Positions 8,551-16,506 of a stretch of DNA of 64,000 nucleotides are shown one piece after another. Source of the DNA: Salipaludibacillus sp047795645 (lineage in GTDB: Bacteria > Bacillota > Bacilli > Bacillales > Salisediminibacteriaceae). The DNA is taken from the NCBI RefSeq assembly GCF_047795645.1, contig NZ_CP181045.1:2604001-2668000 (forward strand). Reading direction: 5' to 3'. The position numbers and the translations under genes are program-made. The notes under the pieces were generated by a model that saw only the letters and a list, made by a program, of their open reading frames with translations, did no database searches and had not been told where the DNA came from. Every line of letters begins with the position of its first letter. The first letter of the stretch is position 1.

Positions 8551-8588
8551 TGCTAACTAAGAAAAGACGGATCTAATCTTAGTTAGCA
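8545..8588 (-). terminator. intrinsic terminator of yumB
   Basis: TGCTAACTAAGA (8551-8562) pairs perfectly with TCTTAGTTAGCA (8577-8588), with a six-T tail on the minus strand, 16 bases after the yumB stop. Confidence 0.9.
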
Positions 8589-8603
8589 CCTTTACTTATA
8601 ATT

Positions 8604-9812
8604 TTAAAAAAACTTTAACTTTCCTTTTTTCAAGACTAAAGGCATTCCACCTAGAAGGAAAAGGTAACGATTATCAATGATTTTCTTTACTGCTGAGGCA
8701 GAGTTACCATATAATTTTCTTTCTCCCACAATACCAATCGCTTCTTTGCCACCAAGGGAAGCAACCGTTCCTTTGATATCTGGTTTAAATTCTTCCATTT
8801 CTGTTTTACCAGCAATCAATGCTTTTAGATTATTAGAACAGGTATATGATTGTTGAATTGCAATTTGCGCTGTTGGTGGATACGGACGATTAATTTCTTC
8901 GTTAATGATGAGTGCACAGTCACCAATAATAAACGTATCATCACTTCCAGGAACACGAAGATCGGATTCAACTTTCACACGTCCTCGCATCGTTTCGTAA
9001 CCAGAGTTTTCGATGATTGAATTCCCACGAATTCCTGTTGTCCAAATAACTGTTTGTGCTTTTATCTCTTCACCATCTGCAAGTAAGACTCGACCATCTT
9101 GGACTTCTTTTATTGGCGTATTGATTTTAAACTCAACGCCACGACTTTCCAATAGGTTCATTGCATATTCAACTAATTCTTCGTCAAACCCAGGCAATGC
9201 TGTAGGTGCCGCTTCTACAGAGTATACTTTCACTAGTTCACGATCAATGTCATATTCTTTACAAAGCTCTGGAATCCGTTCTGATAGCTCACCGACAAAT
9301 TCAATTCCGGTAAAACCAGCTCCAGCAACAACAAATGTCAATACATCATCACTCTTCTCGTCTTGTTTGTTATAACTTGCAAACATATATTCAATATGTT
9401 CACGAATAAGTCGAACAGAGTTGACACTACGAATCGCAAAAGAATGTTCTTCTACTCCTGGTATGCCAAATGTTTCCGGCTCGGACCCAAGTCCAATAAC
9501 GAGGTAATCGTAATCCAATTCACCATCTTCAAGAATGACTTTCTTTTCGTCTCTTTTTATTTCCACGACAGAATCTTTTACAAAATTAATTTTATTCGTA
9601 TCAACGACACTGTCAATTTTCATTCTTGTTCGATCGTGGTGCATCGTTCCTGCTGCCGGTTCATGCAACCATGTCGTTTGGTAATGATAATTGTGTTTGT
9701 TCACTAAGGTAATTTCCGCATCTCGGTAGGCTGTCGACTTTTGCAATCTTGTTGCCGTCATCATTCCACCGTAACCAGCACCTAAAATGACTATTCTTGG
9801 TTTTTTGTTCAT
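8604..9812 (-). CDS. yumB: type II NADH dehydrogenase-like flavoprotein YumB
   Basis: The 402-residue NDH-2-family protein is expected to pass electrons from NADH to menaquinone at the inner membrane face without proton pumping. It has an N-terminal FAD motif ILGAGYGGMMTATRL (about 9-23), a second dinucleotide motif FVVAGAGFTGIEFVGEL (about 157-173), the GDCALIINEE FAD-ribose segment (about 298) and the quinone-side PPTAQIAIQQ. The C-terminus carries a hydrophobic-basic tail typical of membrane attachment. The ATG at 9812 fits the GGAG spacing; the GTG 12 bases earlier overlaps it. A Rex-like site lies upstream. Confidence 0.9.
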   Translation of the reverse strand: MNKKPRIVILGAGYGGMMTATRLQKSTAYRDAEITLVNKHNYHYQTTWLHEPAAGTMHHDRTRMKIDSVVDTNKINFVKDSVVEIKRDEKKVILEDGELDYDYLVIGLGSEPETFGIPGVEEHSFAIRSVNSVRLIREHIEYMFASYNKQDEKSDDVLTFVVAGAGFTGIEFVGELSERIPELCKEYDIDRELVKVYSVEAAPTALPGFDEELVEYAMNLLESRGVEFKINTPIKEVQDGRVLLADGEEIKAQTVIWTTGIRGNSIIENSGYETMRGRVKVESDLRVPGSDDTFIIGDCALIINEEINRPYPPTAQIAIQQSYTCSNNLKALIAGKTEMEEFKPDIKGTVASLGGKEAIGIVGERKLYGNSASAVKKIIDNRYLFLLGGMPLVLKKGKLKFF

Positions 9813-10273
9813 TATTTCCCACACTCCAATTTGATATTATTATTCTCCATTTTTCCCATTACATCTAAAAATCACGCTTGATATTCTTTCCATTTGAATA
9901 AAAGTTTGTGATTTATTTCACGTATCAGGGTATAAAAAATCCAGATAATTGCAAATTATATAAATAGTAATATTGCCACAGAGAATATGTTTTATTTCCT
10001 ATCTCATCATATGACTTATGTGGACATTTTTCAACTGTTTTTTATCTATTTTGTGAACTTTTCTTACAAATACTTTTAAGGATTAGTTATATATTAATCT
10101 GATTCCTTGTTTTGGAAAAATTTAAACTTAATATATATAATAAAGCTAAAGATATTATTTTGTGATTTATTTGATTTCTTCGTTAATTCATAATGAAGTC
10201 TTTTCTTCCCTTAAGTTAATGCTTATAATATATAATGAGACCGTTGTATATTTTAATATTGGAGGTGTGACGT
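9813..10273. other. divergent promoter region between yumB and yumC
   Basis: 460 bases, very A/T-rich, with no gene visible. It must hold the promoters of yumB (minus) and yumC (plus). TATAAT-like boxes occur on plus near 10136 and 10227-10239, without convincing -35 boxes. Several TTGTGA words (9906, 10051, 10161) recur; the first forms the palindrome listed separately. Confidence 0.5.
9906..9923. promoter_or_regulatory. candidate Rex-type operator upstream of NDH-2 gene
   Basis: TTGTGA-TTTATT-TCACGT resembles the Rex redox-sensor box of Firmicutes (TTGTGA-N6-TCACAA), with two mismatches at the right end. It lies 94 bases upstream of yumB, and Rex is known to control an NADH dehydrogenase gene in B. 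subtilis. A second imperfect TTGTGAA...TTACAA pair is at 10051-10069. Confidence 0.4.
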
Positions 10274-11269
10274 TTGTCAGAAGAAAGAGAAATTTATGAT
10301 ATTACGATCATTGGGGGTGGCCCTGTCGGATTATTTACTGCTTTTTATGGTGGTTTAAGACAGGCTAAAGTAAAGTTAATTGAAGCTATGCCTCAATTAG
10401 GTGGACAGTTATCAGCGCTCTATCCTGAAAAGTACATATACGATATCGCTGGTTTTCCAAAAATACGAGCGCAAGAATTAGTCGATAATTTGGAAGAGCA
10501 AGCAAAGCAATTTGATCCTACTATCGTTTTGGAAGAGGCTGTGGAAAATGTCGAAAAAGGCGACGACAACATTTTCACATTATCAACAGATAAAGGAAAG
10601 CACTATACAAAAACAATTATCATTACAGCAGGAGTAGGCGCATTTAAACCACGTCGGTTAGATATCGACGGTGCCAAAGAATTTGAAGGAATAAACCTTC
10701 ATTATTTTGTAAGTGATTTAAACAAATTTGCGGGAGACCGGGTTGTTTTAGCAGGCGGTGGAGATTCTGCTGTTGACTGGACATTAATGTTAGAAGATAT
10801 TGCTGAAGAAATTACGATCGTTCATCGCCGAAATAAATTCCGTGCTCATGAACACAGCGTAGAGCAACTCATGGGCTCAGATAAAATTACTGTTCGTACT
10901 CCTTATGTTGTGAGCGAACTACATGATGATGGTAAAAAAATTACTGCAGTTACACTGAAACAAAAAGATGGCGACGAAACGCACAAGGTTGATATTGACA
11001 CATTAATAGTTAATTACGGATTTATTTCAAACCTCGGCCCTATAAAACAGTGGGGATTAGAGTTAGAAAAAAATTCTATTATGGTTAATTCAAGTACAGA
11101 AACAAATATTCCTGGTATTTATGCTTGTGGAGATATTGCTACGTACGAAGGGAAAGCTAAGTTAATCGCTTCAGGATTTGGCGAAGCGCCAACTGCAATC
11201 AACAAAGCAAAAGTTTATATTGATCCTACAGCAAGTTCGACAGCTGGACACAGTTCAAGTCTATTTTAA
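10274..11269 (+). CDS. yumC: ferredoxin--NADP+ reductase, thioredoxin-reductase-like (YumC)
   Basis: The 331-residue flavoprotein transfers electrons between NADPH and ferredoxin or flavodoxin. It has the FAD motif TIIGGGPVGLFTAFYGG (about 11-27), EAMPQLGGQLSALYPEK, the NADPH motif VVLAGGGDSAVDW (about 157-169) with HRRNKFRAHE after it, and GDIATYEGKAKLIASGFGEA. It lacks the CxxC redox pair of thioredoxin reductase, as expected for YumC-type FNR. The start is TTG at 10274 with GGAGGTG six bases upstream. A terminator follows. Confidence 0.93.
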   Translation: MSEEREIYDITIIGGGPVGLFTAFYGGLRQAKVKLIEAMPQLGGQLSALYPEKYIYDIAGFPKIRAQELVDNLEEQAKQFDPTIVLEEAVENVEKGDDNIFTLSTDKGKHYTKTIIITAGVGAFKPRRLDIDGAKEFEGINLHYFVSDLNKFAGDRVVLAGGGDSAVDWTLMLEDIAEEITIVHRRNKFRAHEHSVEQLMGSDKITVRTPYVVSELHDDGKKITAVTLKQKDGDETHKVDIDTLIVNYGFISNLGPIKQWGLELEKNSIMVNSSTETNIPGIYACGDIATYEGKAKLIASGFGEAPTAINKAKVYIDPTASSTAGHSSSLF

Positions 11270-11308
11270 ATTAGTGATGTCACTTTGGATTTCAATCCTT
11301 CGATATAT

Positions 11309-11348
11309 TTAAAACCGAACCATATAATATATGGAACGGTTTTTTCTT
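11309..11348 (+). terminator. intrinsic terminator after yumC
   Basis: AAAACCG...CCATATA pairs with TATATGG...CGGTTTT, with a small AA/AA internal bulge, and is followed by TTTTTTC. Confidence 0.8.
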
Positions 11349-11389
11349 TTTGGCAAATTAAATAGGGGGAGTTCGAATCCCGGTTGCTC

Positions 11390-11600
11390 TTGTGCCCCTT
11401 CTTTTCTGAATCTGCTCGCTTTAGGGCACAAGCCGCTCCTTCTTGTGCCCCTTCTTTTCTGAATCTGCTCGCTTTAGGGCACAAGCCTCTCCTTCTTCTT
11501 ACCCTTCTTTCCTGAATCTGTTCGTTTTCGGTCACATGACGCTCCTTCTTGTGCCCCGTTCCTCGCTTCAATAAGCAGTCCGCTCCCTTAGGACAATCCC
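11390..11600 (+). repeat. 53-bp palindromic repeat array, four units
   Basis: TTGTGCCCC-like unit starts fall at 11390, 11443, 11496 and 11549, exactly 53 bases apart. Units one and two are nearly identical; three and four decay. Between units the palindrome GGGCACAAG-N9-CTTGTGCCC forms. The linker reads TTTTCTGAATCTGCTCGCTT. It sits between convergent yumC and yutM. Open frames across it are repeat artefacts. Confidence 0.9.
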
Positions 11601-11630
11601 AAAATTCCAACTCACCATTTCCTCTCCATT

Positions 11631-11732
11631 AGAAAAACTAAAACTTTCGCCAAGTCATTCTGGCGAAAGCCTTAGTTTATCTTATACTTTAATCCTCGTT
11701 AGCGAAGTTACACATCCTTAAAATATAAAAAA
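11631..11732 (-). repeat. double-hairpin intergenic element, copy B
   Basis: AGAAAAACTAAA...TTTCGCC-N11-GGCGAAAG...TTAGTTTATCT forms the left hairpin and TATACTTTAA-N25-TTAAAATATA the right one. The right end abuts the T-tract of the yutM terminator, with the same orientation as the other copies. Confidence 0.88.
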
Positions 11733-11759
11733 ACAGTCTCTCTTCAAAAAGAGAAACTG
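11726..11759 (-). terminator. intrinsic terminator of yutM
   Basis: On the minus strand CAGTTTCTCTT and AGAGAGACTG pair with one mismatch and a seven-T tail, 20 bases past the stop. Confidence 0.85.
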
Positions 11760-11779
11760 AATCATTAAACGGTCTAGTT

Positions 11780-12130
11780 TTAGCAATCTTCAGGTGTTCC
11801 TGCATTCGTGGCTGTTCGAAATGATGATCCACAACCGCATGATGCAATCGCGTTCGGGTTATCGAGTGTAAATCCTCCACCCATCATGTTTTGCTTATAA
11901 TCGACTTTCACTCCATCAAGCATTGATAAACTTTCTTTATCAACTAAAACGGAAAGACCTTCTATTTCTAACTGCTTATCTTCCTCACCAATTTCGGTTT
12001 CAAAACCCATTCCGTAAGATAAACCGCTGCAACCTCCACCTTGAACACCAATTCGAAGGTACTTTGCATCTTCTTCACCAGCCATCATTTCTTTCACTTG
12101 TTTTGAAGCAGCTTCTGTAATTGTTAGCAA
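11780..12130 (-). CDS. yutM: A-type iron-sulfur carrier, HesB/IscA/ErpA family (YutM)
   Basis: The 116-residue protein hands Fe-S clusters to apo-proteins downstream of SUF. The three conserved cysteines are visible: GGGCSGLSY (Cys about 33) and the C-terminal CGCGSSF pair (about 99-101). The family core LRIGVQGGGCSG is intact. Start is TTG at 12130 with GGAGGG seven bases upstream. The last Cys in the extra tail GTPEDC is not part of the family ligand set. Confidence 0.92.
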   Translation of the reverse strand: MLTITEAASKQVKEMMAGEEDAKYLRIGVQGGGCSGLSYGMGFETEIGEEDKQLEIEGLSVLVDKESLSMLDGVKVDYKQNMMGGGFTLDNPNAIASCGCGSSFRTATNAGTPEDC

Positions 12131-12408
12131 GCTTATCCCTCCTATCTATCTTAACTATATCTCCATTATAACGATTAAATCCTATATCTTCAAGAAAGGT
12201 AAACCACGTGAACCGATTTACATTGGTTGATCTCTTTAAACGCTTGTAAAACTGTTTGACCAAACTCTCGTTATAAGTTAGTTCTGTTTGGCATAGTCCT
12301 CAAAACAATGATAAGATAAAGGCAGTTTTACAATAATAAAGATGCATTACTTAGACATTCAGCCATGCTGAATCCAAGATAAATATTTAATAAAGGTAGG
12401 GGATGGGA

Positions 12409-13503
12409 ATGAGTTCGATTTTACTTGACGAAGATTTACAAGAAATCAAAGATAAAATAACTCGTGGTGAAAGATTATCGATTGAAGATGGGTTGAAGCT
12501 CTATGAAACAACTGATCTCTTAACTGTGGCACAACTTGCAAATCAAGTGAATGAACGTAAGAATGGGAAAAACGTATATTTCATACAGAATATGTACATT
12601 AACCCTACGAATGTATGTGAAGCAAGTTGTACTTTTTGCGGTTTTAAGCGTAAACCTGGAGAAGAAGGCGCTTATACGATGGATGAAGAGGAATTATTAA
12701 AATATGTTAAGGATCGTTGGAATGACAATATTCGTGAGTTTCATATCGTTGGCGGTCATAACGTAGAAGTTCCTTTCGATTATTATTTAGATACGATCCG
12801 TATACTGAAAAAACATTATCCTCAATGTACTGTCAAAGCATATACAGGCGCTGAAATTGAGTTTTTTGCAAGACATGCAGGCCTTACAATGAAAGAAGTT
12901 CTTGAACAATTGATTGAAGCTGGACTAGATACTCTGCCCGGCGGTGGAGCTGAAATTTTAACCGAGCGTTACAGGGCAAAAATGAGCCCTGACAAAGCAT
13001 CTACGTTCGAGTGGCTCGAAGCTCATGAGTTGGCCCATGGACTCGGTTTAAAAACACACGCAACCATGCTTTACGGATCCATTGAAACGAAAGAAGAACG
13101 ATTAATTCATATGGACAGACTCAGACAACTTCAAGATAAAACAAATGGATTTATGGTATTTATTCCATTAGCTATGCAGCCAAAAAGTACAGGCGCTGGA
13201 ATTAAACGTAGAACATCTGCTTATGACGATTTGCGTACCATCGCGATTAGTCGTCTAATGCTTGATAATTTTGATCATATTAAAGCGTATTGGATTAACA
13301 TTGGACCACAACTAACGCAAATGGCCTTATCATTTGGTAGTTCTGATATTCACGGGACTCTTATTGAAGAACGAATTTCTCACTCGGCTGGTGCCCTTAC
13401 CTCTCAAGGTTTAACGAGAGAAGAGCTGATTTACCTTATTAAAGGTGCGGATAAAAATCCTGTTGAACGGGATACTTTCTATAACGTTATCCAAAAATAT
13501 TAA
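12409..13503 (+). CDS. mqnE: radical SAM aminofutalosine synthase, MqnE-type
   Basis: The 364-residue radical SAM enzyme carries CEASCTFC, the CxxxCxxC cluster motif (about residues 70-77), followed by GFKRKPGEEGAYT. It also has LPGGGAEIL and the KTHATMLYGSIETKEERL segment I associate with MqnE and its close relatives. MqnE joins 3-carboxyvinyl-oxybenzoate to SAM-derived adenosine in the futalosine route to menaquinone. MqnC/CofH-type relatives share the fold, so the exact reaction is not certain. The ATG at 12409 is preferred over 12403 because AGGTAGGGG lies too close to the first. It stands alone with its own terminator and no other mqn gene is in the window. Confidence 0.8.
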   Translation: MSSILLDEDLQEIKDKITRGERLSIEDGLKLYETTDLLTVAQLANQVNERKNGKNVYFIQNMYINPTNVCEASCTFCGFKRKPGEEGAYTMDEEELLKYVKDRWNDNIREFHIVGGHNVEVPFDYYLDTIRILKKHYPQCTVKAYTGAEIEFFARHAGLTMKEVLEQLIEAGLDTLPGGGAEILTERYRAKMSPDKASTFEWLEAHELAHGLGLKTHATMLYGSIETKEERLIHMDRLRQLQDKTNGFMVFIPLAMQPKSTGAGIKRRTSAYDDLRTIAISRLMLDNFDHIKAYWINIGPQLTQMALSFGSSDIHGTLIEERISHSAGALTSQGLTREELIYLIKGADKNPVERDTFYNVIQKY

Positions 13504-13507
13504 ACAT

Positions 13508-13541
13508 AAAAAACGAAGTCCCAACACGGGACTTCGTTTTT
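13508..13541 (+). terminator. intrinsic terminator after mqnE
   Basis: AAAAACGAAGTCCC and GGGACTTCGTTTTT form a perfect 14-bp stem with loop AACAC. It is symmetrical and likely serves both strands. Confidence 0.93.
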
Positions 13542-13561
13542 GCATCTATACTAGATTTATT

Positions 13562-13798
13562 CTAGCGAAGTTTTTCATTTGTCCAGAAATAATCATCGTC
13601 TGCTTCAAGGATGATCATTGTTTTTCGACAACAAGGCATATTTGCTCTGACCTTGAACCCTTCTTTTGCTTTTTCGAGTGCTGCATTTGAAAGATGAACG
13701 AGTATGTTATCTTCAGAGCAATAAGGGCATGTTGATAAATAAATATCGCCCATTTGTTTTTCATACGGCCATGTGTGGTCAAAAGGAATTGGTCTCAT
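13562..13798 (-). CDS. small conserved Bacillaceae protein with CPYC and CC cysteine pairs
   Basis: The 78-residue protein has STCPYCSEDN (Cys about 24 and 27) and MPCCRKTM (about 55-56), a spacing that could bind one zinc ion like a small ribbon. It ends in ADDDYFWTNEKLR. I recall similar short proteins in other bacilli but no function. GGAGG lies about 12 bases before the ATG. Confidence 0.7.
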   Translation of the reverse strand: MRPIPFDHTWPYEKQMGDIYLSTCPYCSEDNILVHLSNAALEKAKEGFKVRANMPCCRKTMIILEADDDYFWTNEKLR

Positions 13799-13890
13799 GT
13801 CAGTTCAAAGCCTCCACTTAATTTCGATTACGTTGTTCCTTCTATGCTAAGGTAGTTGTTTCGTTTAAACAAGCGAAATCACTCAAATCA

Positions 13891-13922
13891 AAAAAAGTCG
13901 GCATGATTATGCATGCGCGACT
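13891..13922 (-). terminator. intrinsic terminator of yuzB
   Basis: AGTCG-GCATG pairs with CATGC-CGACT with a one-base bulge, and a six- to seven-T run follows on the minus strand. Confidence 0.8.
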
Positions 13923-13927
13923 CTAAG

Positions 13928-14164
13928 TTAAAACATTGGATTTTCATCTAAAAATGTATAAATATTTTTTAACAAATCATCGTTTGTATCGCCTGTGACA
14001 ACCTCACCATTTACTAGAGCAAAACGGTTTCTCGCACATTGCCCACAAAAACTTAAACATCCGTATTCAATGACATCAAGGTCAGGATCTTTTTCAAGCT
14101 CTTCCATTACTTTTTGCGTACCACTTGCTAAGTTACTCACACAAAACTCTATAATTGGTTTCAT
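13928..14164 (-). CDS. yuzB: YuzB, DUF1450 small cysteine protein
   Basis: The 78-residue protein has the DUF1450 signature: IIEFCVSNLASG at the N-terminus and YGCLSFCGQCARNRFALVNG (Cys about 36, 40 and 43). The thioredoxin-like ferredoxin-type cysteine arrangement suggests metal or redox chemistry, but the function is unknown. Position next to yutJ matches B. subtilis. Confidence 0.88.
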   Translation of the reverse strand: MKPIIEFCVSNLASGTQKVMEELEKDPDLDVIEYGCLSFCGQCARNRFALVNGEVVTGDTNDDLLKNIYTFLDENPMF

Positions 14165-14411
14165 TTATTTTTCACCTCAATATTTAAGAAAACTCACTCC
14201 GTATATGCTACCTTCAGGTTTTATAGCTGTCAACTCTTCTAACTTTAAATTATTGCAATGAAGGTGTGGTTTGTCCATTGTAGAATTAGCGAAAAGCTGA
14301 TATATTAAAAAAGTCATCAATATGTCACTAAATTATTGTAGCAAAATATAGTATACGTTTGATCTAGCAGATCGTTTGCTCTGCTTTGAACGAATAAAGG
14401 GGGATTATCCC

Positions 14412-15482
14412 GTGCGAAACCTGGTTATTTTAGGTGGAGGTTACGGAGGGCTTCGAGCCATTCAAAAACTTTTAAACGAAAAAGATGTAAAAGAAGTATC
14501 AATTACTTTAATTGAGAAAGAAGCTTATCATAGTCTTAAAACGGAATTTTACGCGTTAGCAGCTGGAACGGTTGCTGATAAACAGCTTAGAATGTCATTT
14601 CCTAATGATATTCGTTTAGAATTAAAATTTGACCAAGTAAAACACGTCCACTTAAACGAGAATAAAGTCGAGTTAGCTAATGGCGACGATATTTTTTACG
14701 ACGATTTAATCATAGGTTTAGGTTGTGAAGACAAATACCACGGTGTCCCTGGGGCAAAAGAAAATACGCTAAGTATACAAAGTATGCGCAGAGCAAGAAA
14801 AACATATCACGTCTTGCAAGGTGTAAAACCAAACGGGAAGGTAGCTATTGTCGGAGGTGGTTTGAGTGGCGTCGAATTAGCCAGTGAGTTAAGAGAGAGC
14901 AGACCTGACTTAGAAATTCTTTTATTTGATCGTGGTGAAAATATCTTGTCGATGTTTCCAGCAAGACTTTATAACTACGTAACTGACTGGTTTATTGAAA
15001 ACGACATCACGATTGTCAACCGTGCGAACATCACAAAAGTAGAGTGGAACGTCCTGTATAATCATGAAGAGCGTATCGAAACTGATGCGATTATTTGGAC
15101 TGCCGGTATTCAAGCTAATAACATTGTACGAGAACTCGATGTAGAACACGATCATATGGGAAGACTTATCACAACAATCCACCACCACCTTCCTGGGTAC
15201 GATAACGTGTTTGTTGTCGGTGACTGTGCAGCATCCGCTCATGCACCTAGTGCACAATTAGCCGAAGCGCAATCCGAACGTGTTGCAATGTTGCTTAATA
15301 GAAAGTGGAGTGGAAAACCTTATCCTGAACAAATGCCTAAAATTAAATTAAAGGGTGTTCTAGGTTCTTTAGGGAAAAAACATGGCTTTGGTTTTATGGG
15401 AGAGAAAGCAATGACAGGAAGAGTACCTCGTGTACTGAAATCTGGCGTGCTTTGGATGTACAAGAATCATTCTGGTCATTAA
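14412..15482 (+). CDS. yutJ: NADH dehydrogenase-like flavoprotein YutJ
   Basis: The 356-residue NDH-2-family protein has NLVILGGGYGGLRAIQKL (FAD, residues about 3-20), GKVAIVGGGLSGVELASEL (NADH, about 148-166), IWTAGIQANN and VFVVGDCAASAHAPSAQLAEAQ. It is the second NDH-2 relative in the window and shorter at the C-terminus than YumB. The start is GTG at 14412, with AAAGGGGGA ideally spaced; the longer frame back to 14376 is not supported. A quinone-linked oxidoreductase role is inferred. Confidence 0.88.
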   Translation: MRNLVILGGGYGGLRAIQKLLNEKDVKEVSITLIEKEAYHSLKTEFYALAAGTVADKQLRMSFPNDIRLELKFDQVKHVHLNENKVELANGDDIFYDDLIIGLGCEDKYHGVPGAKENTLSIQSMRRARKTYHVLQGVKPNGKVAIVGGGLSGVELASELRESRPDLEILLFDRGENILSMFPARLYNYVTDWFIENDITIVNRANITKVEWNVLYNHEERIETDAIIWTAGIQANNIVRELDVEHDHMGRLITTIHHHLPGYDNVFVVGDCAASAHAPSAQLAEAQSERVAMLLNRKWSGKPYPEQMPKIKLKGVLGSLGKKHGFGFMGEKAMTGRVPRVLKSGVLWMYKNHSGH

Positions 15483-15510
15483 TATAACATCTTACCCAAA
15501 CATTTTTACA

Positions 15511-15607
15511 AAAACTTGGCTTGTCGCCAAGTCCTTCATGGCGAAAGCCTTCGTTTATCTTATACTTTAACCCTTTAGCGAAGTTAAATATTCTTAAAGT
15601 ATAAAAT
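15511..15607 (-). repeat. double-hairpin intergenic element, copy C
   Basis: ACTTGGC...GCCAAGT and TCGCC/GGCGA make the left hairpin, and TATACTTTAA-N24-TTAAAGTATA is a perfect 10-bp right stem. It lies between convergent yutJ and yuzD, adjoining the yuzD terminator. Confidence 0.9.
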
Positions 15608-15634
15608 TAAAATAGCACCGCCATCAGGTGCTAT
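15604..15634 (-). terminator. intrinsic terminator of yuzD
   Basis: ATAGCACC (15612-15619) pairs with GGTGCTAT (15627-15634), with a T-rich tail on the minus strand. The stem includes the last codons and stop of yuzD. Confidence 0.75.
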
Positions 15635-15941
15635 CTCCCATCAATTCTTCAATTTTTTTATAAATGATTGGCAGCCTAGGGTTGCCCTCAGAAATAACAT
15701 CACCATTGATGACGACAAGTGGATAGAAGTATTCATCTTCCAAAATCTTATTAGAAAAAGATTCCTGCTCCTCGGTTATTGGAGAATCAATATCACAATA
15801 AATGAACTCAATCGAGTATGCAGGAAATTTTCTATTAATAGCTGCCTCTAGCCATTCTTTGGTTTCTAACGCACTTGGTAAATGAATGCAACTGACACAT
15901 TTCTCTTTCGCCCCATAAACAGTTATTTCAATTAATTTCAC
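15624..15941 (-). CDS. yuzD: YuzD, DUF1462 thioredoxin-like small protein
   Basis: The 105-residue protein matches DUF1462: ITVYGAKEKCVSCIHLPSA near the start with a CxxC pair, then TKEWLEAAINRKFP, and LVVINGDVISEGNPRLP in the C-terminal half. The fold is glutaredoxin/thioredoxin-like, and a disulfide or Fe-S related role would suit its neighbour Nfu (YutI). GTG at 15941 is chosen because GGAGG lies eight bases upstream; a second GTG at 15947 overlaps that site. Confidence 0.85.
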   Translation of the reverse strand: MKLIEITVYGAKEKCVSCIHLPSALETKEWLEAAINRKFPAYSIEFIYCDIDSPITEEQESFSNKILEDEYFYPLVVINGDVISEGNPRLPIIYKKIEELMGDST

Positions 15942-16211
15942 TCTCACACCTCCCTAACCTTACCTCACCACTATTTTATCATTGTTTCACTTCTAATGAA
16001 TGATTTTACTATTAACACCATATACACATTATTTTATTGGAAAAACTCAGGTTATCTTTCAGCCAAAAATGCCTAGACCATAGTGTTTTCAAGACTTTAT
16101 CATGCTATTAACCGTAAAAAAATAATCCAAAAGGACAAAAAATAATTGCTTATCATGGATTTTTTCTGTGAAGGATATTATAATGAATGTAAAGAAAGGA
16201 GTGTTTCAATT

Positions 16212-16448
16212 ATGGCAACAGAAACAATGGATTCTCAAGTTCAAGAGGTGCTCGATAAATTACGTCCATTTTTACTTCGAGATGGAGGGGACGTTGAACT
16301 AGTAGATATCGAGGACGGAGTAGTGAAAGTACGTCTCATGGGTGCTTGCGGATCATGCCCAAGTTCAACAATTACGTTGAAAGCTGGGATTGAGCGCGCT
16401 CTCTTAGAAGAAGTACCAGGAGTAACAGAATTAGAACAAGTATTCTAA
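16212..16448 (+). CDS. yutI: Nfu/NifU C-terminal domain Fe-S carrier (YutI)
   Basis: The 78-residue single-domain Nfu protein has LLRDGGDVELVDIEDGVVKVRL and GACGSCPSSTITLK, whose CxxC (about 47-50) holds a bridging 4Fe-4S cluster between two subunits. It delivers clusters made by SUF. AAAGGAG lies 11 bases before the ATG at 16212; the frame upstream of it is not supported. A strong terminator follows. Confidence 0.93.
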   Translation: MATETMDSQVQEVLDKLRPFLLRDGGDVELVDIEDGVVKVRLMGACGSCPSSTITLKAGIERALLEEVPGVTELEQVF

Positions 16449-16463
16449 TTTAATCACACATGT

Positions 16464-16500
16464 AAAGGGAGATGCAGCATCGTTGCATCTCCCTTTTTTT
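16464..16500 (+). terminator. intrinsic terminator after yutI
   Basis: AAAGGGAGATGCA and TGCATCTCCCTTT pair over 13 bases with a T-tract. It sits between the convergent hydroxyacid dehydrogenase gene and yutI and may serve both. Confidence 0.93.
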
Positions 16501-16506
16501 ATTATT

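Noticed and set aside
11361..11390. tRNA T-arm-like word GGGGAGTTCGAATCCCGG
   Set aside because: No acceptor, D or anticodon arms fit upstream and the T-stem does not pair fully; a chance match near the repeat.
11266..11610. 114-codon minus-strand open frame after yumC
   Set aside because: It spans the yumC terminator and the 53-bp repeats; same artefact.
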